Origin: Flavivirga sp. 57AJ16
GTDB taxonomy: Bacteria; Bacteroidota; Bacteroidia; Flavobacteriales; Flavobacteriaceae
DNA: 64,000 nucleotides
Assembly (NCBI RefSeq): GCF_028736925.1
Contig: NZ_JAQZAT010000017.1
Location: 1-64,000, forward strand
Reading direction: 5' to 3'
Each line of letters opens with the position of its first letter. Within the stretch, counting starts at the first letter, position 1. Below, piece after piece: positions 9,305 to 18,578 of this stretch. The translations under genes were made by a program, and so were the position numbers. Under the pieces are notes generated by a model that saw nothing but the letters and a program-made list of their open reading frames with translations, was not told the DNA's origin and did no database searches.

Positions 9305-9752
9305 ACAATTAGAGGTTTAATAAGAATTAAATAGGTTAATTATTGATATACAATAAATCAACACTCATTACTTCTATGTTTTGAGTAAATATACATTTTT
9401 GTAGATATCATTTCTCAAAAATACTGTGTCGTGCTAAAAAACTAGTTAAACATCATATGGAGATAAACAAAAAAATATCAGACACAAAAATTACAGAAAA
9501 AAAGCTAAATAATGTCATCCATCAAGGTATTGACTGTCTTATAAATCATCAGACTTCTCTAATAGTCTTTTTCTTTATCTGCCCGGAGAATATAATATAC
9601 AAGGATTGAATTTTTCTATAAGAGTTATATTTAGAAGCTGCCATAATAATAATTTCGCAATCTAAAATACTATTATCTCGAACAAACTGCTTTGAAAAGT
9701 TTTATAGCAGTTGGCTTTCGTTTACTCATGCTCTACTTCAATATTTGGTTAC
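9305..9752. other. Gene-free A+T-rich stretch
   Basis: 448 bp between the GT2 and methyltransferase genes, with stops in all frames. I see no RNA gene, clear hairpin or repeat. With the 537-bp stretch on the other side it isolates the methyltransferase gene. Confidence 0.5.
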
Positions 9753-10622
9753 TTACCATTGACTCACTTTATACTTAACAAAGTACTTTACCTTGGACAG
9801 AAATTTACGAAAAGAGAGACTTTTGTCAACTGATTCTGGCTTTGCCTCAGTCGTTTCTTTATTTAACTTTTTCATATCAGCAATTATTTGCTCGATCACT
9901 GCTGGGTCTTGTTTTTGCTTAAATCCAATTATTCCAAGAAAATCAGGAGGGTATTGCACAAGGTGCACTTCATCAAAATAACGGTCAAATAATTCTTTAA
10001 ACTCTTTAGGATTTGGAACTCGCATCCGATGAAAGTATCCTCCGCCTTCTTTCCAAGTCCACTCAAATCCACTGATTCGAATTTGCCCTCCCCCAAAGTC
10101 TTGACCAACAAAATAAGGAAGTTTAGGCGCCTTCTTCCCTGCCCATCTATATACATTGTTCAAGGTAGCTAAAGTTATGAAACAAGAACCATTTTCATTT
10201 AACCAACCGTGAAAATTCTTTACCATTACATCCCATTGCTCAAATGAATCCACATATGTATGCCCCCAACCTGTCTCACTAATCACGTCGAACGAGCCTT
10301 TTTCAAATGCATTGGTATTAAGATAGTTACCTTCAATAATTGTAACTGTCGGGTTTTGTTTTCGTGCTTGCACAATCATACCTGGAGATAAATCAAGCCC
10401 CACACGTTCGGAATCTGGAAAACGAGAAAGCAGATATCCAGTTCCACAAGCGACATCCAACCAGCGTACAGGAGTGTCTTTAACAACATTTGCATGCAAG
10501 TTTTCTATGATTTTAGTGTGAGCATCAGTTCTAATTATCCACTCATCATAATCATGAAAACGGTTATTGTATTCTATCCCGTATTGGGCATCATATATAA
10601 GATGGATGTCTTTTGTATTCAT
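9753..10622 (-). CDS. Class I SAM-dependent methyltransferase, compositionally atypical
   Basis: 289 residues with a Rossmann methyltransferase domain: SAM-binding motif I WLDVACGTGYLL at 54-65, the acidic residue of motif II in VGLDLS near 74-79, and a post-motif near DVISETGWGH at about 118. It transfers a methyl group to an unknown acceptor, possibly a sugar given the neighbours. Sampled 60-base lines are 45-48% G+C, against about 28% in the adjacent GT2 gene. The gene sits between two long gene-free stretches. Both facts suggest recent acquisition and possibly a role unrelated to the glycan cluster. The C-terminal 60 residues are charged and unassigned. Confidence 0.8.
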   Translation of the reverse strand: MNTKDIHLIYDAQYGIEYNNRFHDYDEWIIRTDAHTKIIENLHANVVKDTPVRWLDVACGTGYLLSRFPDSERVGLDLSPGMIVQARKQNPTVTIIEGNYLNTNAFEKGSFDVISETGWGHTYVDSFEQWDVMVKNFHGWLNENGSCFITLATLNNVYRWAGKKAPKLPYFVGQDFGGGQIRISGFEWTWKEGGGYFHRMRVPNPKEFKELFDRYFDEVHLVQYPPDFLGIIGFKQKQDPAVIEQIIADMKKLNKETTEAKPESVDKSLSFRKFLSKVKYFVKYKVSQW

Positions 10623-11159
10623 TTATCTGATTTTGGTATTTTGAGACTAATACATTTTTATTTTATAAGAGATAAATATATAACATCTAGTCAATATTTA
10701 TAACAAAAAAAAGATATATTGTAAGATACGTCGGTTATATGTCGTTCTACCTGCCCGTATAGAAATGAAAGAAGTGGTTGTTGTTTTTAAATTTAATTTA
10801 AAGAATTATAGAAGCCTAATATAGACTAACTTCTTTTTTAGTTCTAATTACACAACCTAAACATCTATCAATTTAATTTTTAAACAATAAGTTTAAAACC
10901 CCTTATCTAAATTACCATACCATTAGTCTAAATTTTTAATTGACTGGATTAAGATACTTTATATTCGATAATTCTTTAATAGAATCTATAAGTTAAAGAA
11001 ATTGTATATTGTAAATCCTAAAAGTTTACTAAATCTTATTCAAATTTAATTTTATATGACCCTTTTAAATCTTTTAATAATCCTACTTCCTTTCCATTTC
11101 TAAAGCTTTATCAAATATTAACCGTCCTCTAGATTTTAATCTCAACCTATCATAATTTA
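10623..11159. other. Gene-free A+T-rich stretch between divergent cluster arms
   Basis: 537 bp with no ORF of note, about 25% G+C, with many A and T runs. It must hold the promoters of the methyltransferase gene and of the ABC transporter gene, but I could not place a convincing TAnnTTTG box for either. Confidence 0.5.
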
Positions 11160-12974
11160 ATGCAAAACATAAAAAAGAAAATAGATAAGCTAAAAAAGAA
11201 TCTTAACCTAAAAAGGACTTTAACACTTATTTGGACCATTACAAAAGGAAAGGTAATATATATCATACTCATTATGATAATGGAAAGCCTCGTTTATATG
11301 GGGTCATTATATGTTTTTAAGATGCTAATTGATATTGTTTCCCTGCCCAACAGAAGTGAGAAATACGATTTAGCTATAATGTATTTGATAGCTGCAGGCT
11401 TAGCTACAGTTATACTGGTTCTATTAAGTTCTGCTGCAAGTTATATAACCCAAAAACATGCCTTTTTAATAAATGAATATATTGATGATAAAATACACTC
11501 TATAGCTATTTCATTGGATTTATCTTTTTATGAAAGTCCTGCCTATTTTAATACTTTAAATAGAGCAAAAAATGCCGGTCCTAGTAAACCATCTGCAATA
11601 CTTTCAAATATCATAAGTATTGCAAAAAATTTCATGACTCTTACGGTCATAGGTATGGCATTAATATCCATAAACTGGGTTTTGATGCCACTTTTGGCTC
11701 TTTTTGTATTACCTACACTTTATGTGCGTTTAAAATTTGCAGACAAACTTTATGAATGGCAAATCCAAAAGACACCAATGGAACGTAAATCCAAATATTT
11801 AAGCACTCTTATTACAGGTGAAGTGGCTGTAAAAGAAATTAAATCTTTTGGTCTAGGTCACTATCTCAGGTCTATGTATAAAAACATAAGAGTTTACCTT
11901 TTATTAGAAGACCTCCGAATAAACAAAAAAGGAATCATTAATGAAGCCGTTACACAAATTTTGGCGGCTGTAGGTGTATATAGTTGCATCGCTTACATTT
12001 GTTTAAGTGCGTTAAAAGGAGAATCTACAATAGGCGATATTGCTTTGTTCTTAATTGTGTTTCCACAACTTTTCGGCATTATGCAGGGGTTATCAGGGGA
12101 GATTTCGTCTTTATATAAGAACAATATTTTTTTAAGTTATTTGTATGAGCTTTTCGATCTGAAAAATGAAATGGAAGAGCCTGAAAAACCTTTATCAATA
12201 CCTCAATATAATCAAGACTTAACTTTGGAAAACTTAAGTTTTACTTACCCGCATGGCACAAAAACAGTTTTAAAAAACATAAATTTAAAAATACCAGAGG
12301 GCAAAGTTGTAGCATTAGTAGGGCTTAATGGTTCTGGAAAAACAACTTTAATAAAGCTGCTGTGCAGATTTTATGATCCCAATACAGGAAGTATTAAGCT
12401 AGGTGGAGAAAATATCAGAAACTTTAAAGCAGATGATTTCAGAAAGCAAATAAGTGTTGTTTTTCAAGATTTCATGAAATATAATATGAGTGCTTCTGAA
12501 AATATTCGATTTGGAGACATCGATTCAGACATCGACAATGAGGCAGTTATGTCTGCAGCAAAAAAATCTGGAGCACACGAGTACATAAATGAGTTTCCAG
12601 ATAAATATGATACAACAATGGGTCGCATATTCGATGATGGAAAAGAAGTAAGCATAGGACAATGGCAAAAATTAGCCATTGCCCGTGCCTTCTATAGTAA
12701 ATCCCAATTTTTAATATTAGATGAAGCTACAAGTGCTTTAGATACTAAAGCAGAACAAGCACTTTTTAGTGATTTGAGACAGCATATTGGAAACAAGGGA
12801 ATCTTAATAATAAGCCATAGAGTATCCGCGGTAAAACATGCCGATTATGTTTATGTTATGTCGGAAGGTAAAATTACGCAAGAAGGAACACACAAAACTT
12901 TAATTGATGAAAAAGGCCCCTACTCCAAATTATTCAAAGCTTCAAAAAAACATGGATTAAAAAATGAAAAATAA
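11160..12974 (+). CDS. ABC exporter, fused permease and ATPase (MsbA-like)
   Basis: A 604-residue half-transporter. Six membrane helices span about 30-320, with the ATPase domain at about 353-604. Seen: Walker A GLNGSGKTT at 388-396, a Q-loop in VFQDF near 434, Walker B FLILDE at 517-522 followed by ATSALD, and H-loop His 553. The signature is VSIGQWQK (497-504) in place of LSGGQ, so its first Gly is replaced by Ile. As a homodimer it would move a hydrophobic substrate outward across the inner membrane. Its cluster suggests a lipid-linked glycan, but peptide export is also possible. The 3' end overlaps the GT4 gene by 11 bp. Confidence 0.88.
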   Translation: MQNIKKKIDKLKKNLNLKRTLTLIWTITKGKVIYIILIMIMESLVYMGSLYVFKMLIDIVSLPNRSEKYDLAIMYLIAAGLATVILVLLSSAASYITQKHAFLINEYIDDKIHSIAISLDLSFYESPAYFNTLNRAKNAGPSKPSAILSNIISIAKNFMTLTVIGMALISINWVLMPLLALFVLPTLYVRLKFADKLYEWQIQKTPMERKSKYLSTLITGEVAVKEIKSFGLGHYLRSMYKNIRVYLLLEDLRINKKGIINEAVTQILAAVGVYSCIAYICLSALKGESTIGDIALFLIVFPQLFGIMQGLSGEISSLYKNNIFLSYLYELFDLKNEMEEPEKPLSIPQYNQDLTLENLSFTYPHGTKTVLKNINLKIPEGKVVALVGLNGSGKTTLIKLLCRFYDPNTGSIKLGGENIRNFKADDFRKQISVVFQDFMKYNMSASENIRFGDIDSDIDNEAVMSAAKKSGAHEYINEFPDKYDTTMGRIFDDGKEVSIGQWQKLAIARAFYSKSQFLILDEATSALDTKAEQALFSDLRQHIGNKGILIISHRVSAVKHADYVYVMSEGKITQEGTHKTLIDEKGPYSKLFKASKKHGLKNEK

Positions 12975-14127
12975 ATTCGTAAAAACACCTAAGCATATTG
13001 CCATACTATCAGCCGTACTAGATGATTGGGGAGGCAGTGAGGAACTTTGGGCATTAAGTATTCCATACCTTCAGAATAAAGGGATTTCGATAACGGTTTT
13101 AAAACGAAACGTCAATCTATCTCACAAAAAAATTAAAGGGCTAACAGATAAAGGAGTCCTTTTTAAAGACTTAAATGGAAAATATAACCCTAAATTAAGA
13201 CGAGTAGTTAAAGCATATCATAAAATTAAAGACCCACTTCGAGAAATACACTATAGTATTTTTGAGAATTTTCTGAAGACACAAAAACCTTCTTTTGTTA
13301 TTATAGCACAAGGTATAAATTTTGATGGGATACATTATGCGAATCTGTGTTTAAAATATGAAATTGAATATGTTATCATTTCTCAAAAAGCGGTTGAACA
13401 TTATTGGCCGCCAAAACATGAACGGTCTTTAATACATCAAGTTTTCACAAATGCGAAAAGGTGTTATTTTGTTTCAAACCACAATAAAAATTTAACCGAA
13501 GAGCAATTTGGATTTCGATTTAAAAATGCCGAAATTGTGTATAATCCTTGTAAAATATCGAGAGGCCCATTACCCTATCCTTCTACTAACAATGGGCATA
13601 AGCTAGCACTTATTGGTAGATTGTTTATTTTAGATAAAGGACAAGATATTTTGTTTAGAATACTTGCAAAAGAAAAATGGAAAAAACGCAAATTATCTAT
13701 TTCCTTAATTGGCACAGGTCCAGATAAAAAAGGGCTTGAGGCTATGGCCAATTTATTAAATATTGAAAATATTGAATTTTTGGGGTTTCAAAGTAATATG
13801 GAACAAATTTGGTTAGATCACCATGCTTTAGTGCTGCCTTCAAGAGGAGAAGGCTTACCCTTAGTAATTATAGAAGCTATGGCTATAGGCAGACCGGTAA
13901 TTGCTACTCGGGCGGGAGGAACCACTGAGCTTGTAGAAGATGGTGTTACAGGGTTTATTGGAGATGCTGCCGAAGTAAGCTTTGAAGAAACATTAGAAAG
14001 AGCCTGGAACGACCGCGAAAACTGGAGAAAAAAAGGAGAACTGGCATCTAAACAAATAAATGAGAAAATAACCATAGAACCTGAAGTCGATTTTGCTAAT
14101 CGAATTATTTCCTTAATTCACGAATAA
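12964..14127 (+). CDS. Glycosyltransferase family 4
   Basis: A retaining GT-B glycosyltransferase of 387 residues. The N-terminal acceptor domain (1-200) opens with AILSAVLDDWGGSEE. The C-terminal donor domain begins near LALIGRLFILDKGQD (214-228). The phosphate and nucleotide site is GEGLPLVIIEA (295-305), with the paired glutamates at 296 and 304 typical of the family, followed by GTTELV and DG. It overlaps the exporter gene by 11 bp and lies 14 bp before the UbiA-type gene, so the three form one transcription unit. The sugar transferred is unknown. Confidence 0.88.
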   Translation: MKNKFVKTPKHIAILSAVLDDWGGSEELWALSIPYLQNKGISITVLKRNVNLSHKKIKGLTDKGVLFKDLNGKYNPKLRRVVKAYHKIKDPLREIHYSIFENFLKTQKPSFVIIAQGINFDGIHYANLCLKYEIEYVIISQKAVEHYWPPKHERSLIHQVFTNAKRCYFVSNHNKNLTEEQFGFRFKNAEIVYNPCKISRGPLPYPSTNNGHKLALIGRLFILDKGQDILFRILAKEKWKKRKLSISLIGTGPDKKGLEAMANLLNIENIEFLGFQSNMEQIWLDHHALVLPSRGEGLPLVIIEAMAIGRPVIATRAGGTTELVEDGVTGFIGDAAEVSFEETLERAWNDRENWRKKGELASKQINEKITIEPEVDFANRIISLIHE

Positions 14128-14141
14128 TCATAATTCTAAAA

Positions 14142-15137
14142 ATGATTAAAATTCCTAAAGTATTTAGATTAGTAGATTGGTGGGAGCCTAAAATAGTCCC
14201 CTTACTCTTTCTATATTACCTTACGGCTATTCAATACAATGAGGATTTAATAGCTCATTTTGGGTGGATGATAATTTTAATCGTTGCTATAGCTATAGGA
14301 GCTATTTATGTTAGTATATTAAACGACTATACTGATCTAAAATTTGACCTTGCCAGTAAAAAGGCTAATAGGTTAGAAAAATTTTCCCCAACAACAAGAA
14401 AATTAATATTGTTAAGTTCAATTTTGCTAAGTGTATCTTTTTGTTTTCTTTTTATCAATGATACACTTTCATTAACATTATACCTATCTGCATACCTAGT
14501 ATTTAGTTTATACTCTATTCCTCCTTTTCGATTTAAAAACAGAGGTATTTTGGGAGTTATTGCCGATGCTAGTGGTTCTCATCTTTTTCCCAGTTTGCTA
14601 GTTGTTTCATACATTTCTAATAAATTCGATACAGAAATAGAGCCATACTGGTTCATCCTTATAGGGGTTTGGGCTTTTACATATGGCTTGCGTGGTATAT
14701 TATGGCATCAGTTTTGGGATAGAGAAAATGATCTTTCCATAAACCATAAAACCTTTGCCACTTGTACAAACGTATCTGTAATGAAGCCAGTAGAACGGCT
14801 GATTACATTAATTGAATTAAGCTCTTTATTTTTAATTCTATTTCATATAGAAAGTCATCTCCCTATTATAGCATTGATACTATATTTTTTAATCCTCATT
14901 GGCTATAATAAAAAATTAAAGATAAAGTCAGTGATGGTACTTTCTCCAAACGGACCATATCATATTTTTATGACTGAATTCTATTTAGTGCTTCTGCCTC
15001 TTTCTTTAATTGTTACTTATAGCATCCAAAATCCAATTTGTTGGATCTTGGTCTTCTTTCATTTATTGTTTTTTCCAGCAAGTACTAAATTATTAATAAG
15101 ACGCGTCTTATTAATTCTAGGCTTAAAAAAGAGCTGA
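14142..15137 (+). CDS. UbiA-superfamily membrane prenyltransferase within the glycan cluster
   Basis: 331 residues, strongly hydrophobic, with eight or nine likely membrane helices. The first aspartate-rich motif is NDYTDLKFD at 61-69, which fits NDxxDxxxD. The second is DREND at 193-197, which fits DxxxD. Both bind Mg2+ and the prenyl diphosphate in this superfamily. Members prenylate quinone rings, glycerol ethers or, in the DPPR synthase branch, move phosphoribose to a polyprenyl phosphate. It is not the menaquinone enzyme, since menA is present elsewhere in this window. Lying between GT4 and GT2 genes, it may make the lipid carrier or lipid anchor of the cluster product. That last point is inference. 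Confidence 0.8.
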   Translation: MIKIPKVFRLVDWWEPKIVPLLFLYYLTAIQYNEDLIAHFGWMIILIVAIAIGAIYVSILNDYTDLKFDLASKKANRLEKFSPTTRKLILLSSILLSVSFCFLFINDTLSLTLYLSAYLVFSLYSIPPFRFKNRGILGVIADASGSHLFPSLLVVSYISNKFDTEIEPYWFILIGVWAFTYGLRGILWHQFWDRENDLSINHKTFATCTNVSVMKPVERLITLIELSSLFLILFHIESHLPIIALILYFLILIGYNKKLKIKSVMVLSPNGPYHIFMTEFYLVLLPLSLIVTYSIQNPICWILVFFHLLFFPASTKLLIRRVLLILGLKKS

Positions 15138-15304
15138 TTTTGGAAAAAAAATTATTCTTGTCCCAAAAATATCTTTGGTTTAAAAGCATAAAAACAAGAT
15201 CATTAACAAGACTCATTTTCTTGACATGCATAATCTGGTTTTAATCTAAATTTTTTAACATTAAGAGGTAATATTTTTACTTTTAAGGCTTAAGAAATAA
15301 TCAA

Positions 15305-16342
15305 ATGAAGTTAAGTATTATTATTCCATGTTATAATGCAGAAAGCCATATAATAAAATGTCTTAAAAGCATTGTTAATCAAGGTTTTGCAACCAACGAT
15401 TATGAAATAATAGTAATTGATGACGGTTCTACAGATTATACTGTTAAAGTTATCGAAGACTTCAACAAGGCTTATAAAAATGTATTGTTATTTAAGCAAC
15501 CTAACCAAGGTCAGGGAGTCGCACGAAACAAAGGGATAGACCTAGCTAAAGGTGATTATATATACTTTATAGATGCTGATGATTATCTTGCTTATAATTC
15601 TTTAAATACTATTTTTCAACACGCAGTCCCAAATAAATTAGATGTGATTGGATTTAAAACCTTAATTACTCATGACGTAGATTTATTTGATCTGCCTGAA
15701 AGTGAATGCATAAACGAAATTACGATAACTACAGGAATTGATTTTCTTTTAAAGAATAAAAGCCACAGACTAGAAGCTTGGTGGTATATTACAAGAAGGG
15801 AGTATTTAATTAAATCTGGATTTAAATTTGAAGAAGGCACCTTTTTAGAAGATGTCATTTTTACTTTTAAAGTGCTTCACGGGGCTAAACGATTTGCTTT
15901 TCTTCCCATAACGATACATCGTTATTTTCAAAACCCAAATTCAACCATGCAAAATGAAACATACCCCCATTTAAGCAAGTTAATTGATGGGTATTTAAGC
16001 TTAATTCTTAGGTTGGACAATTTGAAAAAAGATATTAGTAATAACAAAACTCAAAAGGAGAACAATGCTATAGAAAATATTCAATACCTCTCTAATTCAA
16101 ATACATTTTACCTATTCTTCAAATTTACCAAATCTAATTTTTCAATTAAAAAAATTGACAATATTCTTGCTCAATTAATAAAAATAGGAGCTTATCCTTT
16201 TAACAGGGAATTAATCACAAAAGAATACACGCACTATAAAATCAAAACAGCAGCTTACATCTTCAACAATAGAATTCTGTTTTACTTTTTACTATATCCC
16301 ATTAGACTTTTATATAAAATGGGATTAATTAAAGTTTATTGA
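15305..16342 (+). CDS. Glycosyltransferase family 2 (paralogue of the gene at 8.3 kb)
   Basis: A 345-residue GT-A enzyme: LSIIIPCYN at 3-11, IDDGSTD near 39-45, VARNKGIDLAKGDYIYFIDADDYL around 72-96, and a C-terminal half with a conserved tryptophan pair (AWWYITRREYL). The closeness to the GT2 at 8285-9304 is visible along the whole chain, and the ARNKGIDLAKGDYIYFID stretch is identical. A 167-bp gap with no clear promoter separates it from the UbiA-type gene, so it may still belong to that unit. Specificity is unknown. The pair probably adds two sugars with related donors or acceptors. Confidence 0.88.
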   Translation: MKLSIIIPCYNAESHIIKCLKSIVNQGFATNDYEIIVIDDGSTDYTVKVIEDFNKAYKNVLLFKQPNQGQGVARNKGIDLAKGDYIYFIDADDYLAYNSLNTIFQHAVPNKLDVIGFKTLITHDVDLFDLPESECINEITITTGIDFLLKNKSHRLEAWWYITRREYLIKSGFKFEEGTFLEDVIFTFKVLHGAKRFAFLPITIHRYFQNPNSTMQNETYPHLSKLIDGYLSLILRLDNLKKDISNNKTQKENNAIENIQYLSNSNTFYLFFKFTKSNFSIKKIDNILAQLIKIGAYPFNRELITKEYTHYKIKTAAYIFNNRILFYFLLYPIRLLYKMGLIKVY

Positions 16343-16428
16343 AAAAAGGATTTTATGAGTATTTTAAATCTTTTTTTACTGCTACAATAATATAATAATA
16401 CTATTTTTGTTCAAAATAAAAATAACAT

Positions 16429-17539
16429 ATGATTACTTCAGATCAAATTAAAGATCTTAACACCCGCCTTGACAAACTAAGGCACTATCTTTGACGTAGA
16501 CACCAAACTTATAGAAATACAAAACGAGGAAGAACAAACCTTCGATCCTAATTTCTGGAATGATCCAAAAGCTGCAGAAACGATTATGAAATCGATTCGA
16601 GTTAAGAAAAAATGGGTTGAAGATTACAATAAAATCAAAACACTTGTTGAAGATTTAGAGGTTCATTATGAGTTTTATAAAGAAGGGGAATCTACTGTAG
16701 AAGATGTAGAAAGGCTATACAATGAAGCTTCCGCTTTCCTTGAGAACATTGAGTTTAAAAACATGTTATCGGAAGAAGGAGATAGTTTAAGTGCCGTTTT
16801 ACAAATTACTGCCGGAGCTGGGGGCACCGAAAGCTGTGACTGGGCCAGTATGTTGATGCGTATGTACTTAATGTATGCCGAAAGAAGTGGATTTAAGGTA
16901 AAAGAATTAAACTTCCAAGAAGGAGACGTCGCTGGTATAAAAACGGTTACCTTAGAGATTGAAGGCGATTTTTCTTTCGGTTGGCTAAAAGGTGAAAATG
17001 GCGTACATCGCTTGGTGAGGATTTCTCCTTTCGATAGTAATGCCAAACGACACACCAGTTTTGCATCGGTTTATGTATATCCGCTAGTCGATGATACTAT
17101 TGAAATTGACATCAATCCAGCAGATATAGAAATTACTACCGCTAGGTCTAGCGGCGCTGGAGGTCAAAATGTAAATAAGGTAGAGACCAAAGTACAACTT
17201 ACCCATAAACCAACCGGGATTCAGATTTCATGTTCCGAAACAAGATCGCAACATGATAATAGAGCCCGGGCTATGCAAATGTTGAAATCGCAGTTATATG
17301 AAATCGAACTTCAAAAACAATTAGCGAAGCGCGAAGATATTGAAGCAGGCAAAATGAAAATAGAATGGGGAAGTCAGATTCGTAATTACGTGATGCACCC
17401 TTATAAATTGGTAAAAGATGTAAGAACGGCGCATGAAACAGGTAATGTTGATGCCGTTATGGATGGACATATAGACGCGTTCTTAAAATCTTATTTAATG
17501 ATGATGGGACAAAAAGTAGAAGATGATAATCAATTATGA
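16429..17539 (+). CDS. prfB: Peptide chain release factor 2, made by programmed +1 frameshift
   Basis: RF2 recognises UGA and UAA and triggers peptide release. The first 21 codons (ATG at 16429) end in CTT TGA at 16489-16494. Slipping +1 on CTT enters the long frame at GAC (16493), giving 369 residues. The downstream frame holds the SPF codon-recognition motif (ISPFDS) and the GGQ peptidyl-transferase motif ([13 protein letters not shown]). Without the slip the protein would lack its conserved N-terminus, which includes DPNFWNDP. The in-frame TGA is therefore the autoregulatory stop of this family, not damage. The next gene starts inside the prfB stop (ATGA), so it is translationally coupled. 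Confidence 0.95.
16480..16495 (+). promoter_or_regulatory. prfB +1 frameshift site
   Basis: AGGCACTATCTTTGAC: an AGG triplet, then the slippery CTT, the in-frame TGA and a C. The TATCTTTGAC core equals that of classical prfB sites. The upstream element is AGGCAC rather than the AGGGGG anti-anti-SD of E. coli, in keeping with weak Shine-Dalgarno use in Bacteroidota. Confidence 0.93.
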
Positions 17540-18153
17540 ATAAAATAGACACAATAATTTTCGACCTTGGCGGGGTTTTAATAGACTGGAATCCCGAATA
17601 TGTTTATTTAGATGAATTTAATGGAGACCGTGAAAAGATGCAATGGTTCTTTGATAACATTTGCACCAATGATTGGAACGAAAACCAGGATGCCGGATAT
17701 CCTATGGCCAAAGCAACTGAAGAACGCGTCGCTCTTTTTCCAGAATACGAAACCTTAATCAGAATGTTTTATGGTAGATGGGTAGAGATGCTAGGGGAAG
17801 CGATAACAGGTACTGTAAACATTCTTGAATCACTTATAAAATCAAATAAATACAAAGTGGTTGCTTTGACCAATTGGAGTAGCGAAACCTTCCCTATCGC
17901 GCTGGATAAATTTGAATTTCTACATTGGTTTGAAGGCATTATTGTTTCTGGAGAAGAAAAAACCAGAAAACCTTTTGATGCTATTTATAATTTGACTCTG
18001 GACCGTTTTAATATCACGGCCGAAAATGCCATCTTTATTGATGATAACTTGAGAAACATTGAAGCCGCTAACAATTTAGGTATTAATGGCATCCCATTTA
18101 AATCTCCAGAACAGCTCATTCAACAATTAAAAAATTATAACATCCATTTGTAA
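17536..18153 (+). CDS. HAD-family phosphatase (YihX-like)
   Basis: 205 residues. Motif I is [11 protein letters not shown] with the nucleophile Asp at 10 and a Gly where many HAD enzymes have a second Asp. That form is common in the YihX and epoxide-hydrolase-like subfamily, whose members remove phosphate from sugar phosphates such as alpha-glucose 1-phosphate. Motif II is TNWS near 114, motif III is the Lys of KTRKP near 147, and motif IV is [12 protein letters not shown] near 172. The ATG overlaps the prfB stop by 4 nt and its stop touches the start of the next gene, so prfB and the two following genes form one operon. Substrate unknown. Confidence 0.85.
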   Translation: MNKIDTIIFDLGGVLIDWNPEYVYLDEFNGDREKMQWFFDNICTNDWNENQDAGYPMAKATEERVALFPEYETLIRMFYGRWVEMLGEAITGTVNILESLIKSNKYKVVALTNWSSETFPIALDKFEFLHWFEGIIVSGEEKTRKPFDAIYNLTLDRFNITAENAIFIDDNLRNIEAANNLGINGIPFKSPEQLIQQLKNYNIHL

Positions 18154-18494
18154 TGATAAAAATATACCATAACAATCGCTGTAGTAAATCACGTTGTGGA
18201 TTGGAAATACTTGAAAAATCCGGTAAAGAATTTGAAATAGTTAAATACCTGGAAGACGTTCCCACTCATAAGGAATTAAAAGGCCTCATAGCACTGTTGG
18301 GCATAAACCCCTTGGAATTGGTCAGAAAAAATGAATCCATTTGGAAAGAGACGTTAAAAAGCAAAGACTTAAATGATGAAGAGATCATTACGGCTATGGT
18401 AGAAAACCCTAAACTTATAGAACGTCCCATTATTATTAATGGAAATAAAGCTGTTATAGGCAGGCCTCCCGAAAAAATACTGGATATTATCTAA
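18153..18494 (+). CDS. ArsC-family arsenate reductase-like protein
   Basis: 113 residues with a thioredoxin-like fold of the ArsC/Spx group. The catalytic-loop cysteine C10 (NNRCSKSR) is present, and the anion-binding Arg is in RPI at 91-93, as in glutaredoxin-dependent arsenate reductases. The family reduces arsenate to arsenite. A second Cys (C15) follows five residues later. No arsB, acr3 or arsR gene is nearby. As last gene of the prfB operon it may serve general redox housekeeping, so I give no symbol. The family is clear and true arsenate reduction is uncertain. Confidence 0.82.
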   Translation: MIKIYHNNRCSKSRCGLEILEKSGKEFEIVKYLEDVPTHKELKGLIALLGINPLELVRKNESIWKETLKSKDLNDEEIITAMVENPKLIERPIIINGNKAVIGRPPEKILDII

Positions 18495-18527
18495 TATTCG
18501 ATGTTCGTATTAACACAATTTTAACCT

Positions 18528-18555
18528 TTGTTCATTAAACCTTAAGTTACTTTTG
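18528..18555 (+). promoter_or_regulatory. Promoter of the TonB-dependent receptor gene
   Basis: TTG at 18528-18530, a 17-bp spacer, then TACTTTTG at 18548-18555: a full match to the Bacteroidota TTG-N17..23-TAnnTTTG promoter. The start codon follows 23 nt after the -7 box. Confidence 0.75.
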
Positions 18556-18578
18556 TGGTTTAAATAGAAAACGAATTA

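Noticed and set aside
16429-16494. prfB as a broken gene (early TGA)
   Set aside because: The stop is the programmed frameshift site typical of prfB, and the long frame continues exactly +1.
18153-18494. Arsenic resistance operon
   Set aside because: Only an ArsC-like protein is present, coupled to prfB. There is no efflux pump or ArsR.
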